A stretch of DNA of 50,605 bases from the NCBI GenBank assembly GCA_964427535.1, contig CAYRVF010000018.1, forward strand, positions 1 to 50,605, in the 5' to 3' direction. The DNA comes from CAYRVF01 sp964427535 (GTDB taxonomy: Bacteria; Chloroflexota; Ktedonobacteria; Ktedonobacterales; JADMIN01). Position numbers and translations under genes: made by a program. The notes under the pieces are model-generated. The model saw only the letters and a list, made by a program, of their open reading frames with translations. It did not search any database and had not been told where the DNA came from. Within the stretch, counting starts at the first letter, position 1, and every line of letters starts with the position of its first letter. Below are positions 32,420 to 41,625 of the stretch, piece after piece.

Positions 32420-33079
32420 TCAGGCGACGGGCGCATCCAATTCGTCGGACACCATCAGGAAGGGGCCGGGAACTTGCTCGGGCACGGCTACTGAGTCGAG
32501 CAGACGCGACGCCGCCAGCTCGCGCATCCGTCCGCGCAGTACGACGCACAGGCTGTGCGCGACGGCCATGTGCGCATCCTCTACCTGCTCGATCATTGGC
32601 GAAGGCGCGCGCAGCACGATATCCGACATGCGCGCGATCCGCCCGCCCGACTTGCCCGTCAGCGCGATGACGCGCGCCCCGACCCGGTGCGCAACCTCAG
32701 GGACGGCCAACACGTTCGGCGAGTTGCCGCTCGCGCTAATCACGATGACGAGATCGCCGGGGCGTACGAGCGCCTCAAGCTGCTCGGCGAAGATGCGATC
32801 ATAGCTGGTGTCGTTGCCCCACGCCGTCACCAGCGGCATGTTATCCGCCAGGCAGACCACCCGAAACGCGGGTAACCCCTCGACGCGCGTGCCCTTGGCA
32901 AGGTCGCAGGCAAAGTGCGAGGCCGTCGCGGCGCTCCCACCATTGCCGAGGAGGAAGACCGTACCGCCACGCGCATGGCACTCCATCAGCTCATCGGCGA
33001 TACGAGTGAGCGTCTGGAATGGCATCGCCCGCGCCATGCTCGCCAGCTCGTACCAGTAGTGTTCAAGAGACGTCCGCAT
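32420..33079 (-). CDS. SIS-domain sugar isomerase, GmhA-like paralogue
   Basis: This 219-residue sugar-phosphate isomerase-fold protein ends the heptose operon. It shows the GmhA layout: LLGNGGSAATASHFACDLAKG, then ISASGNSPNVLAVPEVAH and IEQVEDAHMAVAHSLC. GmhA has Glu in AQHFAAEL; here the matching position is Asp in ASHFACDL, so the catalytic acid is changed. A second, more canonical gmhA is at 43806-44468. An isomerase for a different sugar phosphate, or a regulatory partner of the neighbouring kinase, is possible. It starts inside the end of the kinase gene, a 17-base overlap, with GAGGAGG upstream. Confidence 0.84.
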   Translation of the reverse strand: MRTSLEHYWYELASMARAMPFQTLTRIADELMECHARGGTVFLLGNGGSAATASHFACDLAKGTRVEGLPAFRVVCLADNMPLVTAWGNDTSYDRIFAEQLEALVRPGDLVIVISASGNSPNVLAVPEVAHRVGARVIALTGKSGGRIARMSDIVLRAPSPMIEQVEDAHMAVAHSLCVVLRGRMRELAASRLLDSVAVPEQVPGPFLMVSDELDAPVA

Positions 33080-34181
33080 ACTCGTTCCTCCTCGTGATTG
33101 GTAGTCCAGCGTGCGCATCGCTACTGGCGTGAAGCAGCACTTGCCGTCCGGCGCGCTCAGGCAGCCCGTCGAGGACCCGCACACCATCGCGCTCAAGCAT
33201 GAACGGCATCTCCCGCAACCCAAAGTCCGCGAGGGCGCGCCGTACCGCTGGCTGCTTCCGCTCCGGGCAGTCCAGCAGCAGGAATCCGCCGCCACCGGCT
33301 CCGGCAATCTTGCCACCTAGCGCGCCTGCGTCGATCGCCGCCGTATACCAGGCGTCGATGGCGGCATTCGAGATCTTGTCAGAGAGACGGCGCTTCTCGC
33401 GCCAGGCGAGGTCGAGCGTGCGGCCAAAGGCATCCAGGTCACCGGAGACAAGCGCCGACCGCATCTCCCACGCGAGTCCCTTGATGCGATGCAGCGACTC
33501 CACCACGACGGGCTGGGTAGAGGTGTTGTGCCGCTGCTCGTGCAGAATCGCGGCGGAGTTATGCGTCTGCCCCGTCGAGAAGAGCAGCAGGCGCGCACCA
33601 AGCGCCTCCGCGACACCGGGCGGCAATGCAAGCGGGGCCACCCGGACCCCACTTCCGGTGAACACTAGTGTGTTCAGCCCGCCGAACGCGCTGGCATATT
33701 GGTCCTGCTTGCCAATCGGCATACCCAGCCGCTCGATCTCAATCGCGCTGGCACGCTCGGCAATCTCTCCTGGCCCGAGGCACCGCCCTGTATAGTCCGC
33801 CAGCGCGCGCACAAGCGCGACCGCCATCGCGCTCGACGAGCCGAGACCCGTCCCGGGCGGCACCTCCGCCCCGAGCACGAGATCGACGCCGCGATCGATC
33901 AGCCGCTCGTCGGCGAACTCGGCGAACTCGGCGAGCGCGGCCTTGGCGAGGGCGAGCGGCCCGCTCACGGGAGGCAACACGCCACGCGGGAACGCCTCGC
34001 GGATGTGGTAGTCCGCCGAGATGAGGCGTATGCCCCCGTCGGTGGGCTGGCTCGCCATCACGTAGCAGTAGCGGTCGATCGCCGTACTGACGACGAAGCC
34101 GCCGAAGCGTTCGTAATAGGCCGCGAGGTCCGTCCCGCCACCGCCGAAGCTCACCCGGACCGGTGCCTGCGCGATGATCAT
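33063..34181 (-). CDS. hddA: GHMP kinase, D-glycero-alpha-D-manno-heptose-7-phosphate kinase-like
   Basis: This 372-residue kinase resembles HddA, which phosphorylates heptose-7-phosphate at C1 of the alpha anomer on the GDP-heptose route. The opening RVSFGGGGTDLAAYYERFGG, phosphate-binding PPGTGLGSSSAMAVAL, GMPIGKQDQYASAFGG and GGKIAGAGGGGFLLL are the GHMP motifs as HddA and related LmbP-type kinases have them. The last 35 residues (LPERAGRQVLLHASSDAH onward) extend past the usual domain. GGGGGAG lies before the ATG. The operon also contains hldE, which has its own heptose kinase half, so two kinases of opposite anomer specificity would coexist. A fucose or other sugar kinase is the main alternative. 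Confidence 0.78.
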   Translation of the reverse strand: MIIAQAPVRVSFGGGGTDLAAYYERFGGFVVSTAIDRYCYVMASQPTDGGIRLISADYHIREAFPRGVLPPVSGPLALAKAALAEFAEFADERLIDRGVDLVLGAEVPPGTGLGSSSAMAVALVRALADYTGRCLGPGEIAERASAIEIERLGMPIGKQDQYASAFGGLNTLVFTGSGVRVAPLALPPGVAEALGARLLLFSTGQTHNSAAILHEQRHNTSTQPVVVESLHRIKGLAWEMRSALVSGDLDAFGRTLDLAWREKRRLSDKISNAAIDAWYTAAIDAGALGGKIAGAGGGGFLLLDCPERKQPAVRRALADFGLREMPFMLERDGVRVLDGLPERAGRQVLLHASSDAHAGLPITRRNEYADVS

Positions 34182-34217
34182 CTGTCTCCCCCATGTGCTC
34201 GCTCTGGTCGCCGCACG

Positions 34218-34961
34218 CTACGGCCAGCTTGTCTCGGTCACCGGCGTCACGATCACTTCCTGCAGCGCCGACTCTTCGGGCATCTTGACCGCGAAGACGA
34301 TCACCCGCGCCACGTTCGCGGGGTCTTGCAGGTTGCTCTCCTCCGGCATCGGGATGCCCTGATCGACGAAGCGGTCGAAGAAGTGTGTCTTCATGCCGCC
34401 AGGGATGACGGTCGTCACGCGGATGCCGTCCGCGCGCCCCTCAACACCCAGCCCGCGGCTGAAGCCGACCAACCCCCATTTGGACGCGTGGTACGCCGCC
34501 GCGTTCGCCCACGCGCGCGTCGCCGCCGTGGAGGCGACGTTGACGATGTGGCCGCCGTGCTGCTGCTGGAGCAACGAATACGCCGCCTTCGCCATCAGGA
34601 ATGGCCCACGCAGGTTCACGCCGATCACCTGATCCCACTGCCGCACCGACATCTCGTTGACCGAGAGCGTGTGATCGATCGCCGCGCAGTTGACGACCAC
34701 ATCAAGACGGCCAAACTGGTCCGCCACGCGCTCGACGGTCGCCCGCACGGCAGCCGCGTCGCTCACGTCGCAGCCGAATGCCTGGCTTGCCACATCGGCG
34801 CCCCGCAGGTCCGCACTGACACGCTCGGCTGCCTCGGCGTTCAGGTCCACACACGCGACCGAGCAGCCTTCCGCGGCGAAGGCGCGCGCGGTGGCCTCGC
34901 CCAACCCGCTTCCCGCGCCGGTGACCAGCACCACCTTGCCGTCCAGTGAAACCTCGTTCAT
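34218..34961 (-). CDS. Classical short-chain dehydrogenase/reductase
   Basis: This 247-residue NAD(P)-dependent oxidoreductase has the classical SDR motifs: VTGAGSGLG near the start, VDLNA giving a likely NAD preference, NCAAID in place of NAG, Ser in VNVASTAATRAW and the YHASK catalytic pair. The C-terminus ends EVIVTPVTETSWP. It is not an extended SDR, so it is not a stand-in for HldD epimerase. Its substrate may be a sugar intermediate given the operon around it, but this is inference. The ATG at 34961 has AAGGAG nine bases upstream; nine more codons are open before it without such a signal. Confidence 0.87.
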   Translation of the reverse strand: MNEVSLDGKVVLVTGAGSGLGEATARAFAAEGCSVACVDLNAEAAERVSADLRGADVASQAFGCDVSDAAAVRATVERVADQFGRLDVVVNCAAIDHTLSVNEMSVRQWDQVIGVNLRGPFLMAKAAYSLLQQQHGGHIVNVASTAATRAWANAAAYHASKWGLVGFSRGLGVEGRADGIRVTTVIPGGMKTHFFDRFVDQGIPMPEESNLQDPANVARVIVFAVKMPEESALQEVIVTPVTETSWP

Positions 34962-35003
34962 ACGTTGTCGCTCCTTCTTCGCGTTCACTCAGCAGAACCA
35001 GCG

Positions 35004-35894
35004 TTACTGGGCGCTCGCCAGAAACTCTCCGCCGGCCGACTCTGCCACCGGATGGCAGCTTGCCGGTTCGGGATCGTACTCGTCGATGAGCTCGCCGAAG
35101 AGCTCGATCGCGTTGTGTTGACGCTCGACAATCGTGGTCGGCAGGCCGAGATGATACGTCCCGCTGGGGAGAATCCCGCACCCGCCGTACTTGCGAATCA
35201 GCAGGAACTGCGCGACGACCTCCTCGCCGGCGTGCTCTTGCGGCAGCCTCCGCCACCACGAGAAGCCGCCCACACTGAGCAGCTTCGCGCGGTCGTAGAG
35301 CACATTCGCGCCGCCGATCCAGCAGACCTTGTAGCGCACGACCACGCCATCAGGCGCTAGACGCCGCTCCAGATGAAGCGCGTTCGCGGCGTTGTTGATG
35401 AGGTGCCGGTCCCACGGCAACGTCTCCGGCGTGAACGGCTCGGGCGTCACTGGCCCATCCCATAGCTCGATGCGCTGCTGGTGGGCGCGCACGTCATCCA
35501 GGTAGCCCAGCCCCGTCGCGGCGCAGCCGACGAATCCACAGCCTTCCGCGACCAACACGTCCAGCATGCGGCCGAGCACGGGAGGATCGAGCAGCACGTC
35601 GTCGTCGAGGTAATGAACGTAGGGCGCCCGCGCCTGCTCCAATAAGAACTGGCGCTGCTCGGCCATGCCACGACGCGGGAAGTGGCGCAGGCAACGCACG
35701 CGATGTCCATGCCACTCCAGCGCGCGCACGACGGTCGCGATTTCTACGCTGTGCAACGGGCTGTCGTGCTCGTCGCTCTGATCCGAGATGGTCACGTCGA
35801 ATTCCGTGAACGTCTGCCCGAGCAGGCTCGTCAACACCATCGCGAGGCCGGTCTTGCGGCGGAACGTTGGAATGAGCACATCGACTCGTGCCAT
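35004..35894 (-). CDS. Family 2 glycosyltransferase
   Basis: This 296-residue GT-A-fold enzyme begins VDVLIPTFRRKTGLAMVLTSLLGQ, the GT2 start, with the metal-binding DDD in YVHYLDDDVLL. Later segments include GGANVLYDRAKLLSVGGF and EEVVAQFLLIRKYG. It transfers a sugar from a nucleotide donor, probably in the cytoplasm during synthesis of a glycan. AGGAGCC lies upstream of the ATG. It begins four bases past the stop of the GT4 gene before it, so both are in the operon. The sugar and acceptor are unknown. Confidence 0.86.
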   Translation of the reverse strand: MARVDVLIPTFRRKTGLAMVLTSLLGQTFTEFDVTISDQSDEHDSPLHSVEIATVVRALEWHGHRVRCLRHFPRRGMAEQRQFLLEQARAPYVHYLDDDVLLDPPVLGRMLDVLVAEGCGFVGCAATGLGYLDDVRAHQQRIELWDGPVTPEPFTPETLPWDRHLINNAANALHLERRLAPDGVVVRYKVCWIGGANVLYDRAKLLSVGGFSWWRRLPQEHAGEEVVAQFLLIRKYGGCGILPSGTYHLGLPTTIVERQHNAIELFGELIDEYDPEPASCHPVAESAGGEFLASAQ

Positions 35895-35897
35895 GTC

Positions 35898-37274
35898 TCA
35901 GGCTCCTATCGACTCAGGCTCGGCCGCCGACATCGCCAGCGCGGCCGCATGCCGCTCGTTCCACCCCGGGCGATCTGCCCGGTCCTCCGGCTGTTGGTGC
36001 GTCCGGCCTTCGCGGTGCGTGAGCAGCCGCTCATACAGCGTGGCGGTGCTCTCCGCGACGACCGGCCAGGTAAACTCGCGCTCCACCCGCTGCCGCGCGG
36101 CAGTGCCCATCCGCGCGCGCCGCTCAGGGTCGCACAGCAGTTCGGTGAGCCGAGCCGCCAGCGTGGCAGGGTCACGCGGTGGAACCAGGTAGCCGGTCTC
36201 GCCGTCGGCAATCGTGAAGACGATGCCGCCCACGGCTGAGCCGATGACCGGCCGGCCGCATGCCATCGCCTCCAGCGGTGTCAGGCCGAACGGCTCATAC
36301 CACGGCGTCGTCACCGCCACGTCGCCAGCCGAGTAATACTCGTGGAGCTGCCCAGCTTGTCGCTTACCCACGAGGTGGACGCGCTCCGCGATGCCCAGCT
36401 CGTGCGCCAATCGCTGCAGCTCGCCGATCTCCGGCGTCACATCGGGATCGGGGAGGTCCGTCTCGCCGCCGACGAGCAGCAGATGCACCGGCTCCGGCAC
36501 GTTCTCGGCCGGGCGCGGATTGTCCGAGCCCAGCAGCGCGACGGCGCGCACGATGTTGCGTACATCTTTGCGGGGAAGCATACGCCCGACGTACACCACC
36601 AGCGGCCAATCGGACGGGATGCCAATGCGCTGGCGCGCCTCCTCACGGCTTAGTGGGTGGAAGACCTCGGTGTTGACGGCCGATGGAATCACCGTCACCT
36701 TCGCGGAGTCGGCGCCGTAGTCGTCGGTCAGCTCTCGCTGCTCGCTAGGGCATTGCGCAATGATGGCATCGGCCTCGCGGACGACGCGCTCCTCGACGGC
36801 GATGCGCTCCTCTGGGCTGGTATCGGCGCCCTGCTGATGGCGGCGCTTCGTCTTGCCCATCGCATGGAATATCTGCGCAACTGGCGCATCCAGCGTGCGC
36901 CCAAGCTGTGTCGCGACCCAGCCCGACATCCAGAAATTGCCGTGTAGCACGTCGTAACGCACGCCTTCGCGGCAGGCGAATCGCGCCAATGCGTCGCGGA
37001 ACTCGGGCATGTAGGGCCACAGCGCATCCTTGAGCAGGAACTCCGCGGGGCCGGCGGGCAGGTGCACCACGCGCACTCCCGGCGCCCACTCGACGATCTC
37101 TGGCGCGTCGGGAACGTCTTTCCGTGTGAAGACGTCTACCGCATAGCCCAGCCGCGCCAGGTTACGGCTGGCTTCGTCCACATACACGTTCTGGCCGCCT
37201 GCGTCCTGCCCGCCCAACAGCGCCAGGGGACTCGCATGCTCGCTCAGAAACGCGATGCGCCTGTCTCGTCGCAT
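35898..37274 (-). CDS. Family 4 glycosyltransferase (MshA/sucrose-synthase-like)
   Basis: This 458-residue GT-B enzyme opens RRIAFLSEHASPLALLGGQDAGGQNVYV, a glycine-rich acceptor-domain loop typical of MshA-like and sucrose-phosphate-synthase-like members. The donor domain shows VVYVGRMLPRKDVRN, then EPFGLTPLEAMACGRPVIGSAVGG, with the EX7E motif (E-PFGLTPL-E). The ATG at 37274 has AAAGGAG nine bases upstream, and the frame extends further without conserved residues. The length is normal for the group. The acceptor could be the glycan made by this operon. Confidence 0.87.
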   Translation of the reverse strand: MRRDRRIAFLSEHASPLALLGGQDAGGQNVYVDEASRNLARLGYAVDVFTRKDVPDAPEIVEWAPGVRVVHLPAGPAEFLLKDALWPYMPEFRDALARFACREGVRYDVLHGNFWMSGWVATQLGRTLDAPVAQIFHAMGKTKRRHQQGADTSPEERIAVEERVVREADAIIAQCPSEQRELTDDYGADSAKVTVIPSAVNTEVFHPLSREEARQRIGIPSDWPLVVYVGRMLPRKDVRNIVRAVALLGSDNPRPAENVPEPVHLLLVGGETDLPDPDVTPEIGELQRLAHELGIAERVHLVGKRQAGQLHEYYSAGDVAVTTPWYEPFGLTPLEAMACGRPVIGSAVGGIVFTIADGETGYLVPPRDPATLAARLTELLCDPERRARMGTAARQRVEREFTWPVVAESTATLYERLLTHREGRTHQQPEDRADRPGWNERHAAALAMSAAEPESIGA

Positions 37275-37317
37275 GCCGCTCGCTCCTTTCTTCCTTGTCC
37301 TCGTCCCGCAGCGGCTC

Positions 37318-38274
37318 TCAACGCTGTCGCAGTCCGGTCGCATCCACGAAGGCCGCATTCCAGTCCGCCGCGAAGCGCTCCATACCGAAGCGCGTCCGCG
37401 CGACCTCCCGCGCATTCGCGCCGAGTCGCTGCGCGAGGGCGGGATCGGCGATCAACTCGCGCATGCGCTGGATCAACACGTCCATATCGCATGAGATGAA
37501 GCCCGTCACGCCGCTCGTGATAACCGATGGCAGCTCCGTTGTGGCCAGCGCGACGACTGGCATCCCCACCGTCATCGCTTCGATAACGGCCAGCGGCAGG
37601 CTCGTGTAGCGAAACGAGCTGAACAGAAAGCGGTACTCCGCCATCCGCCGGTGCAGGTCGCGGTAGGGGATGTCGCCCAGCCCGCCCAGTTCCTCAGTTT
37701 GCATGCCCGCGACATCTAGTGGCACATGCTCGCGCGCCTGGAGGAACAGGTCCAGCCCGGCGATGCGTGGACGCTTTTGCATGCCGTTGGCGACGGTGAT
37801 GCCGCTCGCGAGCCGCCCCGAATACGCCGCGCCAGGATCGATGGCAACACTGTGCTCGATCACCCGGGTGGGCGTTCGCCCGCTATCCCACATCAGCCGG
37901 TTGTACGACGTGACATGCACGAGCAGCACATTCGGGTCGTCGATTGGATGCCACGAGTCATACGCGGAGGGCTTGGGCGTGTTGTGCTCGATGTAGATGC
38001 TCGGCAGCCAGCGCTGCTCCGCGCTGAGTATCTCCTCGGCGTCCTGATAGTAGTTTTTCGGCGTCTGGTAGATCACCAGGTCGAGAGCAAGGCCGCGCAC
38101 ATCCTCGGCAGGCACCTCGTGAACGTAGTCGGGCAGGTCGAAGCTCGGCCCGCGCCCGCCGTAACCCTCGCGCTTGTCCGGCTTGGTCGGCAGATACCAA
38201 TTGTGGTCGAGCCGCGCCAGAGCGTTTAGATAGCTGCCGTGGACATGCCAGATCAGAATGTTCAAGCGCCGCAT
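37318..38274 (-). CDS. GT4-like glycosyltransferase
   Basis: This 318-residue protein has a GT-B C-terminal domain with SLPLAVIEAMTVGMPVVALATTELPSVI, in which the acid-to-acid spacing resembles EX7E with an early Val. The N-terminal half (NILIWHVHGSYLNALARLDHNWY) resembles short mannosyl- or glucosyltransferases acting on extracellular glycans. The ATG overlaps the previous gene by 13 bases. Donor and acceptor are unknown. Confidence 0.74.
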   Translation of the reverse strand: MRRLNILIWHVHGSYLNALARLDHNWYLPTKPDKREGYGGRGPSFDLPDYVHEVPAEDVRGLALDLVIYQTPKNYYQDAEEILSAEQRWLPSIYIEHNTPKPSAYDSWHPIDDPNVLLVHVTSYNRLMWDSGRTPTRVIEHSVAIDPGAAYSGRLASGITVANGMQKRPRIAGLDLFLQAREHVPLDVAGMQTEELGGLGDIPYRDLHRRMAEYRFLFSSFRYTSLPLAVIEAMTVGMPVVALATTELPSVITSGVTGFISCDMDVLIQRMRELIADPALAQRLGANAREVARTRFGMERFAADWNAAFVDATGLRQR

Positions 38275-39353
38275 GCGACCGCTCCCATCCGCAACAGGCC
38301 TTCGATCTGGTCCACCACGCGCTCAGGGCGAATCCAGCGCAAGCAGCGGTGATCGATCGGGCACTCCCAGAACCCGCACGGATTACAGCCCACCGGCAAC
38401 CGCACCACCGGATGCCGCGCCGGATCGAGCGGCGCCCAGCGCACTGGGTCGGCGGGACCAAACAGCGTCACACTCGGCGTCCCCACCGCCTCCGCGAGAT
38501 GCGCCGGACCAGTGTCGTTGCTCACGAAGAGGTCCAGCGAGGCGATGACGGCGGCGAGGCACCCGAGCGAGGTGCGCCCGGCGAGCAGCAGGGGTCGGTG
38601 GAGCATACGCTCCGCAACCGCCTCCACTGTCGCCTGCTCGTCCGGCCCGCCAGTGAGCACGATGCGCGCGGCGAACCGCAGCGCACACGCGTCGCCCACG
38701 GCAGCGAAGCGTTCGGCTGGCCAGCGCCTGGCGGGCGAGCGCGCACCAGGGTGCAGACCGATCACCGGGCCGTCGCCAGAGGGAAGCTCCGCCAGCAGCC
38801 GCGCCGCCTCCGCCCTGTCGGCGCGTGTCAGCGGGAACTCCAGACTCGCCGAAACATGCGTCGCACTAAGCAGCTTCACCAGCTCAAGCGAGCGCAGCAC
38901 CTCCGGCAGATGACCCGGATACGGCGCCGCGACGGCGAACCCGCCCGGACGAGCGCCCTCATAGTACCCGGCATTCAGCCGCGCCCCGAGCGCCTGCACG
39001 AAGGCATTGCTCGAACGTCCACTGCCGTGGAGCTGGAGTGCGAGATGGTAGCCGTAGGCGCGCTGTTCCTCCAGAAATTCGCGCGTGCGGCGCTCGTCGA
39101 ACCCTGCTTCGACGATGCCAGGCCACCCAGGAAAAGTCACAAATCGATCGATGTAGCGCGAGTAACGCTGTGCGAAGCTCGCTGCCCAGGGCAGGCCGAT
39201 TAGCGTGACCTCCGCCGCTGGGAACGCCGAGCGTAGCGCACGTAACGCGGGCACAGCGACGAGCAGGTCACCTAGCTGCAGCGCGCGGACGACGGCGATC
39301 TTCCGTATGGAGCCCTGGTCAAGCGTGCCAGGGGATGGTGCGCGAGTGCTCAT
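38262..39353 (-). CDS. Family 9 glycosyltransferase (heptosyltransferase-like), third copy
   Basis: This 363-residue GT9 enzyme begins KIAVVRALQLGDLLVAVPALRAL, the family's opening motif, and has GLHPGARSPARRWPAERFA, VLTGGPDEQATVEAV and SNDTGPAHLAEAVGTPSVTLFG. Near the end is CNPCGFWECPIDHRC, a C-x2-C-x4-C-x5-C arrangement found also in the two GT9 genes before it. Enzymes of this family move ADP-heptose, or a similar sugar, onto core glycans in Gram-negative bacteria. The first residue overlaps the preceding stop by four bases. The presence of three in a row suggests successive heptose additions. Confidence 0.86.
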   Translation of the reverse strand: MSTRAPSPGTLDQGSIRKIAVVRALQLGDLLVAVPALRALRSAFPAAEVTLIGLPWAASFAQRYSRYIDRFVTFPGWPGIVEAGFDERRTREFLEEQRAYGYHLALQLHGSGRSSNAFVQALGARLNAGYYEGARPGGFAVAAPYPGHLPEVLRSLELVKLLSATHVSASLEFPLTRADRAEAARLLAELPSGDGPVIGLHPGARSPARRWPAERFAAVGDACALRFAARIVLTGGPDEQATVEAVAERMLHRPLLLAGRTSLGCLAAVIASLDLFVSNDTGPAHLAEAVGTPSVTLFGPADPVRWAPLDPARHPVVRLPVGCNPCGFWECPIDHRCLRWIRPERVVDQIEGLLRMGAVACGA

Positions 39354-40450
39354 CGGCTCTCTCCCGCGAGCGCCGCCCGCCGCGCATCAGCCCCACCGGT
39401 CTGTGGCAGCAGCTCTTCGCACGCCGCGACGACTTCCTCTGGTGCGATATCCAGGCAAGGTTGCCCGATGGGGCACTCGAACCGGTAGCACGGCTGGCAC
39501 GGCACCGGCCGGATCAATAGCCGGTGGCGCGTGGACCGTGGACGCCACTGCTCCTCGTATTCGGTGCCCGCATAGAGCACGACCTCGGGGGTACGGGTGG
39601 CATCGGCGAGATGCATCGGCAGAGTATCGTTACAGATGACGAGCGCTGCCCGTTCCACGAGCGCGGCGTATTCTGGCAGCGTCGTCTCGCCGAGCAGCAC
39701 ATGCGCCTCAGGCGCCCGCCGGATGGCCGTCTCGATCAGCGCTCGCTCGCGCTCTACACCGGTCACGAGCACGGGCCAGCCGTACGCGCTCAACAGCCGC
39801 GCGACCTCACCAAAGCGCTCCGCCGGATAGCGACGCGCCGCCGCGCTCGCTCCCGGATGCAGCAGTATGAACGGCTCACGCTCATCCAGACGGGCGGCGC
39901 GCAGTCGCGTCCCGGCAGCGAGACGATCCACATCGCCCAGGCGTATCGCCAGCGAGCGCTCTCGCACGGGAAAGCCAAGGGCCTCGACCAGCCGCAGGTT
40001 GCGCTCGGCCTGGTGCATCTCATCAGGCGCGCCGCGCAGCTCTGTCGTGAGGACACTGCCGCCAAACTCCTTCGACTCGCCCGCGCGCAGGGGAATACCA
40101 GCCAGATAGCAGACATAGCCTGGAGCATGCGACGTCTGGCTGAACGACGTGAAGATCAGCGCGGCATCAAACTCGCGTTCGGCGAGCATGGAAATCAGGG
40201 CCTGCTCGCGCTCGGGATCGAAGGGAATGCGCCCGCCCACATCCTGCCAGGCCGCCCGCCAGATGATCGTGTCGTCCACCTCTGGCAGCAGCGCTGCCGC
40301 GCTCGCACCAGCAGGGCTGGCGAGCAACGTGATGCGCGCCTCGGGTGATGCCTCCTTTACCGCGCGCAGAGCCGGGCCGAGCATCACCACATCGCCGATG
40401 TTGTCGAGCCGCACGGCCAGGATGTTGCAGGCGGAACGCCAGTCCGTCAT
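39350..40450 (-). CDS. Family 9 glycosyltransferase (heptosyltransferase-like), second copy
   Basis: This 366-residue GT9 enzyme begins NILAVRLDNIGDVVMLGPALRAVK and carries LLHPGASAAARRYPAERFGE, VLVTGVERERALIETA and ICNDTLPMHLADATRTPEVVLYAG. The Cys motif is CQPCYRFECPIGQPC. The ATG is at 40450 with GGGAG eight bases upstream. The reading frame is open for a further 47 codons, but those residues are Arg-rich noise. It overlaps the first GT9 gene by the ATGA type of junction, as does its own end with the third. Confidence 0.86.
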   Translation of the reverse strand: MTDWRSACNILAVRLDNIGDVVMLGPALRAVKEASPEARITLLASPAGASAAALLPEVDDTIIWRAAWQDVGGRIPFDPEREQALISMLAEREFDAALIFTSFSQTSHAPGYVCYLAGIPLRAGESKEFGGSVLTTELRGAPDEMHQAERNLRLVEALGFPVRERSLAIRLGDVDRLAAGTRLRAARLDEREPFILLHPGASAAARRYPAERFGEVARLLSAYGWPVLVTGVERERALIETAIRRAPEAHVLLGETTLPEYAALVERAALVICNDTLPMHLADATRTPEVVLYAGTEYEEQWRPRSTRHRLLIRPVPCQPCYRFECPIGQPCLDIAPEEVVAACEELLPQTGGADARRAALAGESR

Positions 40451-41625
40451 TCGTCGCTCCCCTCGCTTCCGTGCGCGACGGCAGATGCCGCGTGTGTTCG
40501 GCCCGTCCCGACTGTTCGCCGCGACCGGACCTCCTCTAGCACCTCGAAGGCGGCGTCTGCCACCATCTCGGGCGTCACAAGGCGCAGGCACTCGTGCCCG
40601 TAGGGGCAGATGCGGCTATAGCAAATGCGGCAAGCGACGTCATGGTAGAGCTGCCGATGCGGCACGCGCCACGGCCCCCACTGCTCGGGCGGATTAGTCA
40701 GCGCGAAGAGCGCGATCACCGGCGTCTTGACCGCAGCTGAGATGTGCATCGGCCCCGTGTTGTTCGTGATCGTCAGGTCCGCCGCCTCGATGAGCGCGCA
40801 GAACTCCGGGAACTCCAGCTCTCCCGCGAGGGGCACAACATGCTCGCGCGACTCCGGAGAGACGCGCCCGAGCACGTTCGCCACCAGCTCGCGCTCATCA
40901 GGCGCGCCGGTGAGCGCCACGGTCGCGCCCAGGTACGTCACCACCCGCTCGACGACCTCGGCATACATCTCCCACGGATAGGTGCGCGCGGGCATGGTGC
41001 AGCCCGGATGCACGACGACCAGCGGACGACCACGCGCGCGCGACAACGCCGGTTGCTGGCTCGCGACGGCGGACCGCGCGGACTCGGGCACGCGCAAGAC
41101 GAGATCGGTGCGCGCGGTCGTCATGCTGAGCGCCGCCACGAGGTCCAGCCCCCGCTCGACTTCGTGCATCATCCGTTCGGGATGCTTGTGGCGCGTCGTC
41201 AGCAGCGACCCTGGCCCGTCGATCGAGGCGGCAGCCCGCAGCGGCACCTCCGCGAGGTAGCACAGATACGCGGCGGGCAGCGAGCTCTGGTGATAGGAGG
41301 TGAAGATGATCGCTCCGTCGAAGTCGCGCGCCCAGATCGTCTCGATCATGCGCTGCTCACGGTCGGTGTCCTGGGGCAATTGATGCCAGGGGTCCATCCA
41401 TGGCGCGGAGTAGACGATCACGTCGTCGACGTCTGGATTGAGGCGCCCCACCTGCGCGCCTACGGGACTTGCCAGCAGCGTCAACTCCACACCGGGCACG
41501 CTCTCTTTGATAGCATGGAGCGCGGGCGTCGTCACCAGCACATCGCCGAGGTTGTCCAGGCGAATGGCGAGGATGCGCCGAGCCGCGTGCCAGCGCTCGA
41601 CGTCGGATGTCAGCGGGGTTGTCAT
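40447..41625 (-). CDS. Family 9 glycosyltransferase (heptosyltransferase-like), first copy
   Basis: This 392-residue GT9 enzyme begins RILAIRLDNLGDVLVTTPALHAIK, and has VVHPGCTMPARTYPWEMYAE, VALTGAPDERELVANVL and TNNTGPMHISAAVKTPVIALFA. The Cys motif is CRICYSRICPYGHEC. The first two GT9 copies are more like each other than like the third, with the same SYHQSS/SFSQTS region, so a local duplication is likely. Its start overlaps the hldE stop by four bases (ATGA). Confidence 0.87.
   Translation of the reverse strand: MTTPLTSDVERWHAARRILAIRLDNLGDVLVTTPALHAIKESVPGVELTLLASPVGAQVGRLNPDVDDVIVYSAPWMDPWHQLPQDTDREQRMIETIWARDFDGAIIFTSYHQSSLPAAYLCYLAEVPLRAAASIDGPGSLLTTRHKHPERMMHEVERGLDLVAALSMTTARTDLVLRVPESARSAVASQQPALSRARGRPLVVVHPGCTMPARTYPWEMYAEVVERVVTYLGATVALTGAPDERELVANVLGRVSPESREHVVPLAGELEFPEFCALIEAADLTITNNTGPMHISAAVKTPVIALFALTNPPEQWGPWRVPHRQLYHDVACRICYSRICPYGHECLRLVTPEMVADAAFEVLEEVRSRRTVGTGRTHAASAVAHGSEGSDE

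Noticed and set aside
33699..34949. Open frame of 416 codons on the plus strand opposite the kinase and SDR genes
   Set aside because: It lies antisense to two genes with intact motifs and its product is Arg/His-rich with no family features.
34218..34961. SDR as the missing HldD heptose epimerase
   Set aside because: Motif is TGAGSGLG with YHASK, the classical SDR type, whereas HldD is an extended SDR (TGxxGxxG).
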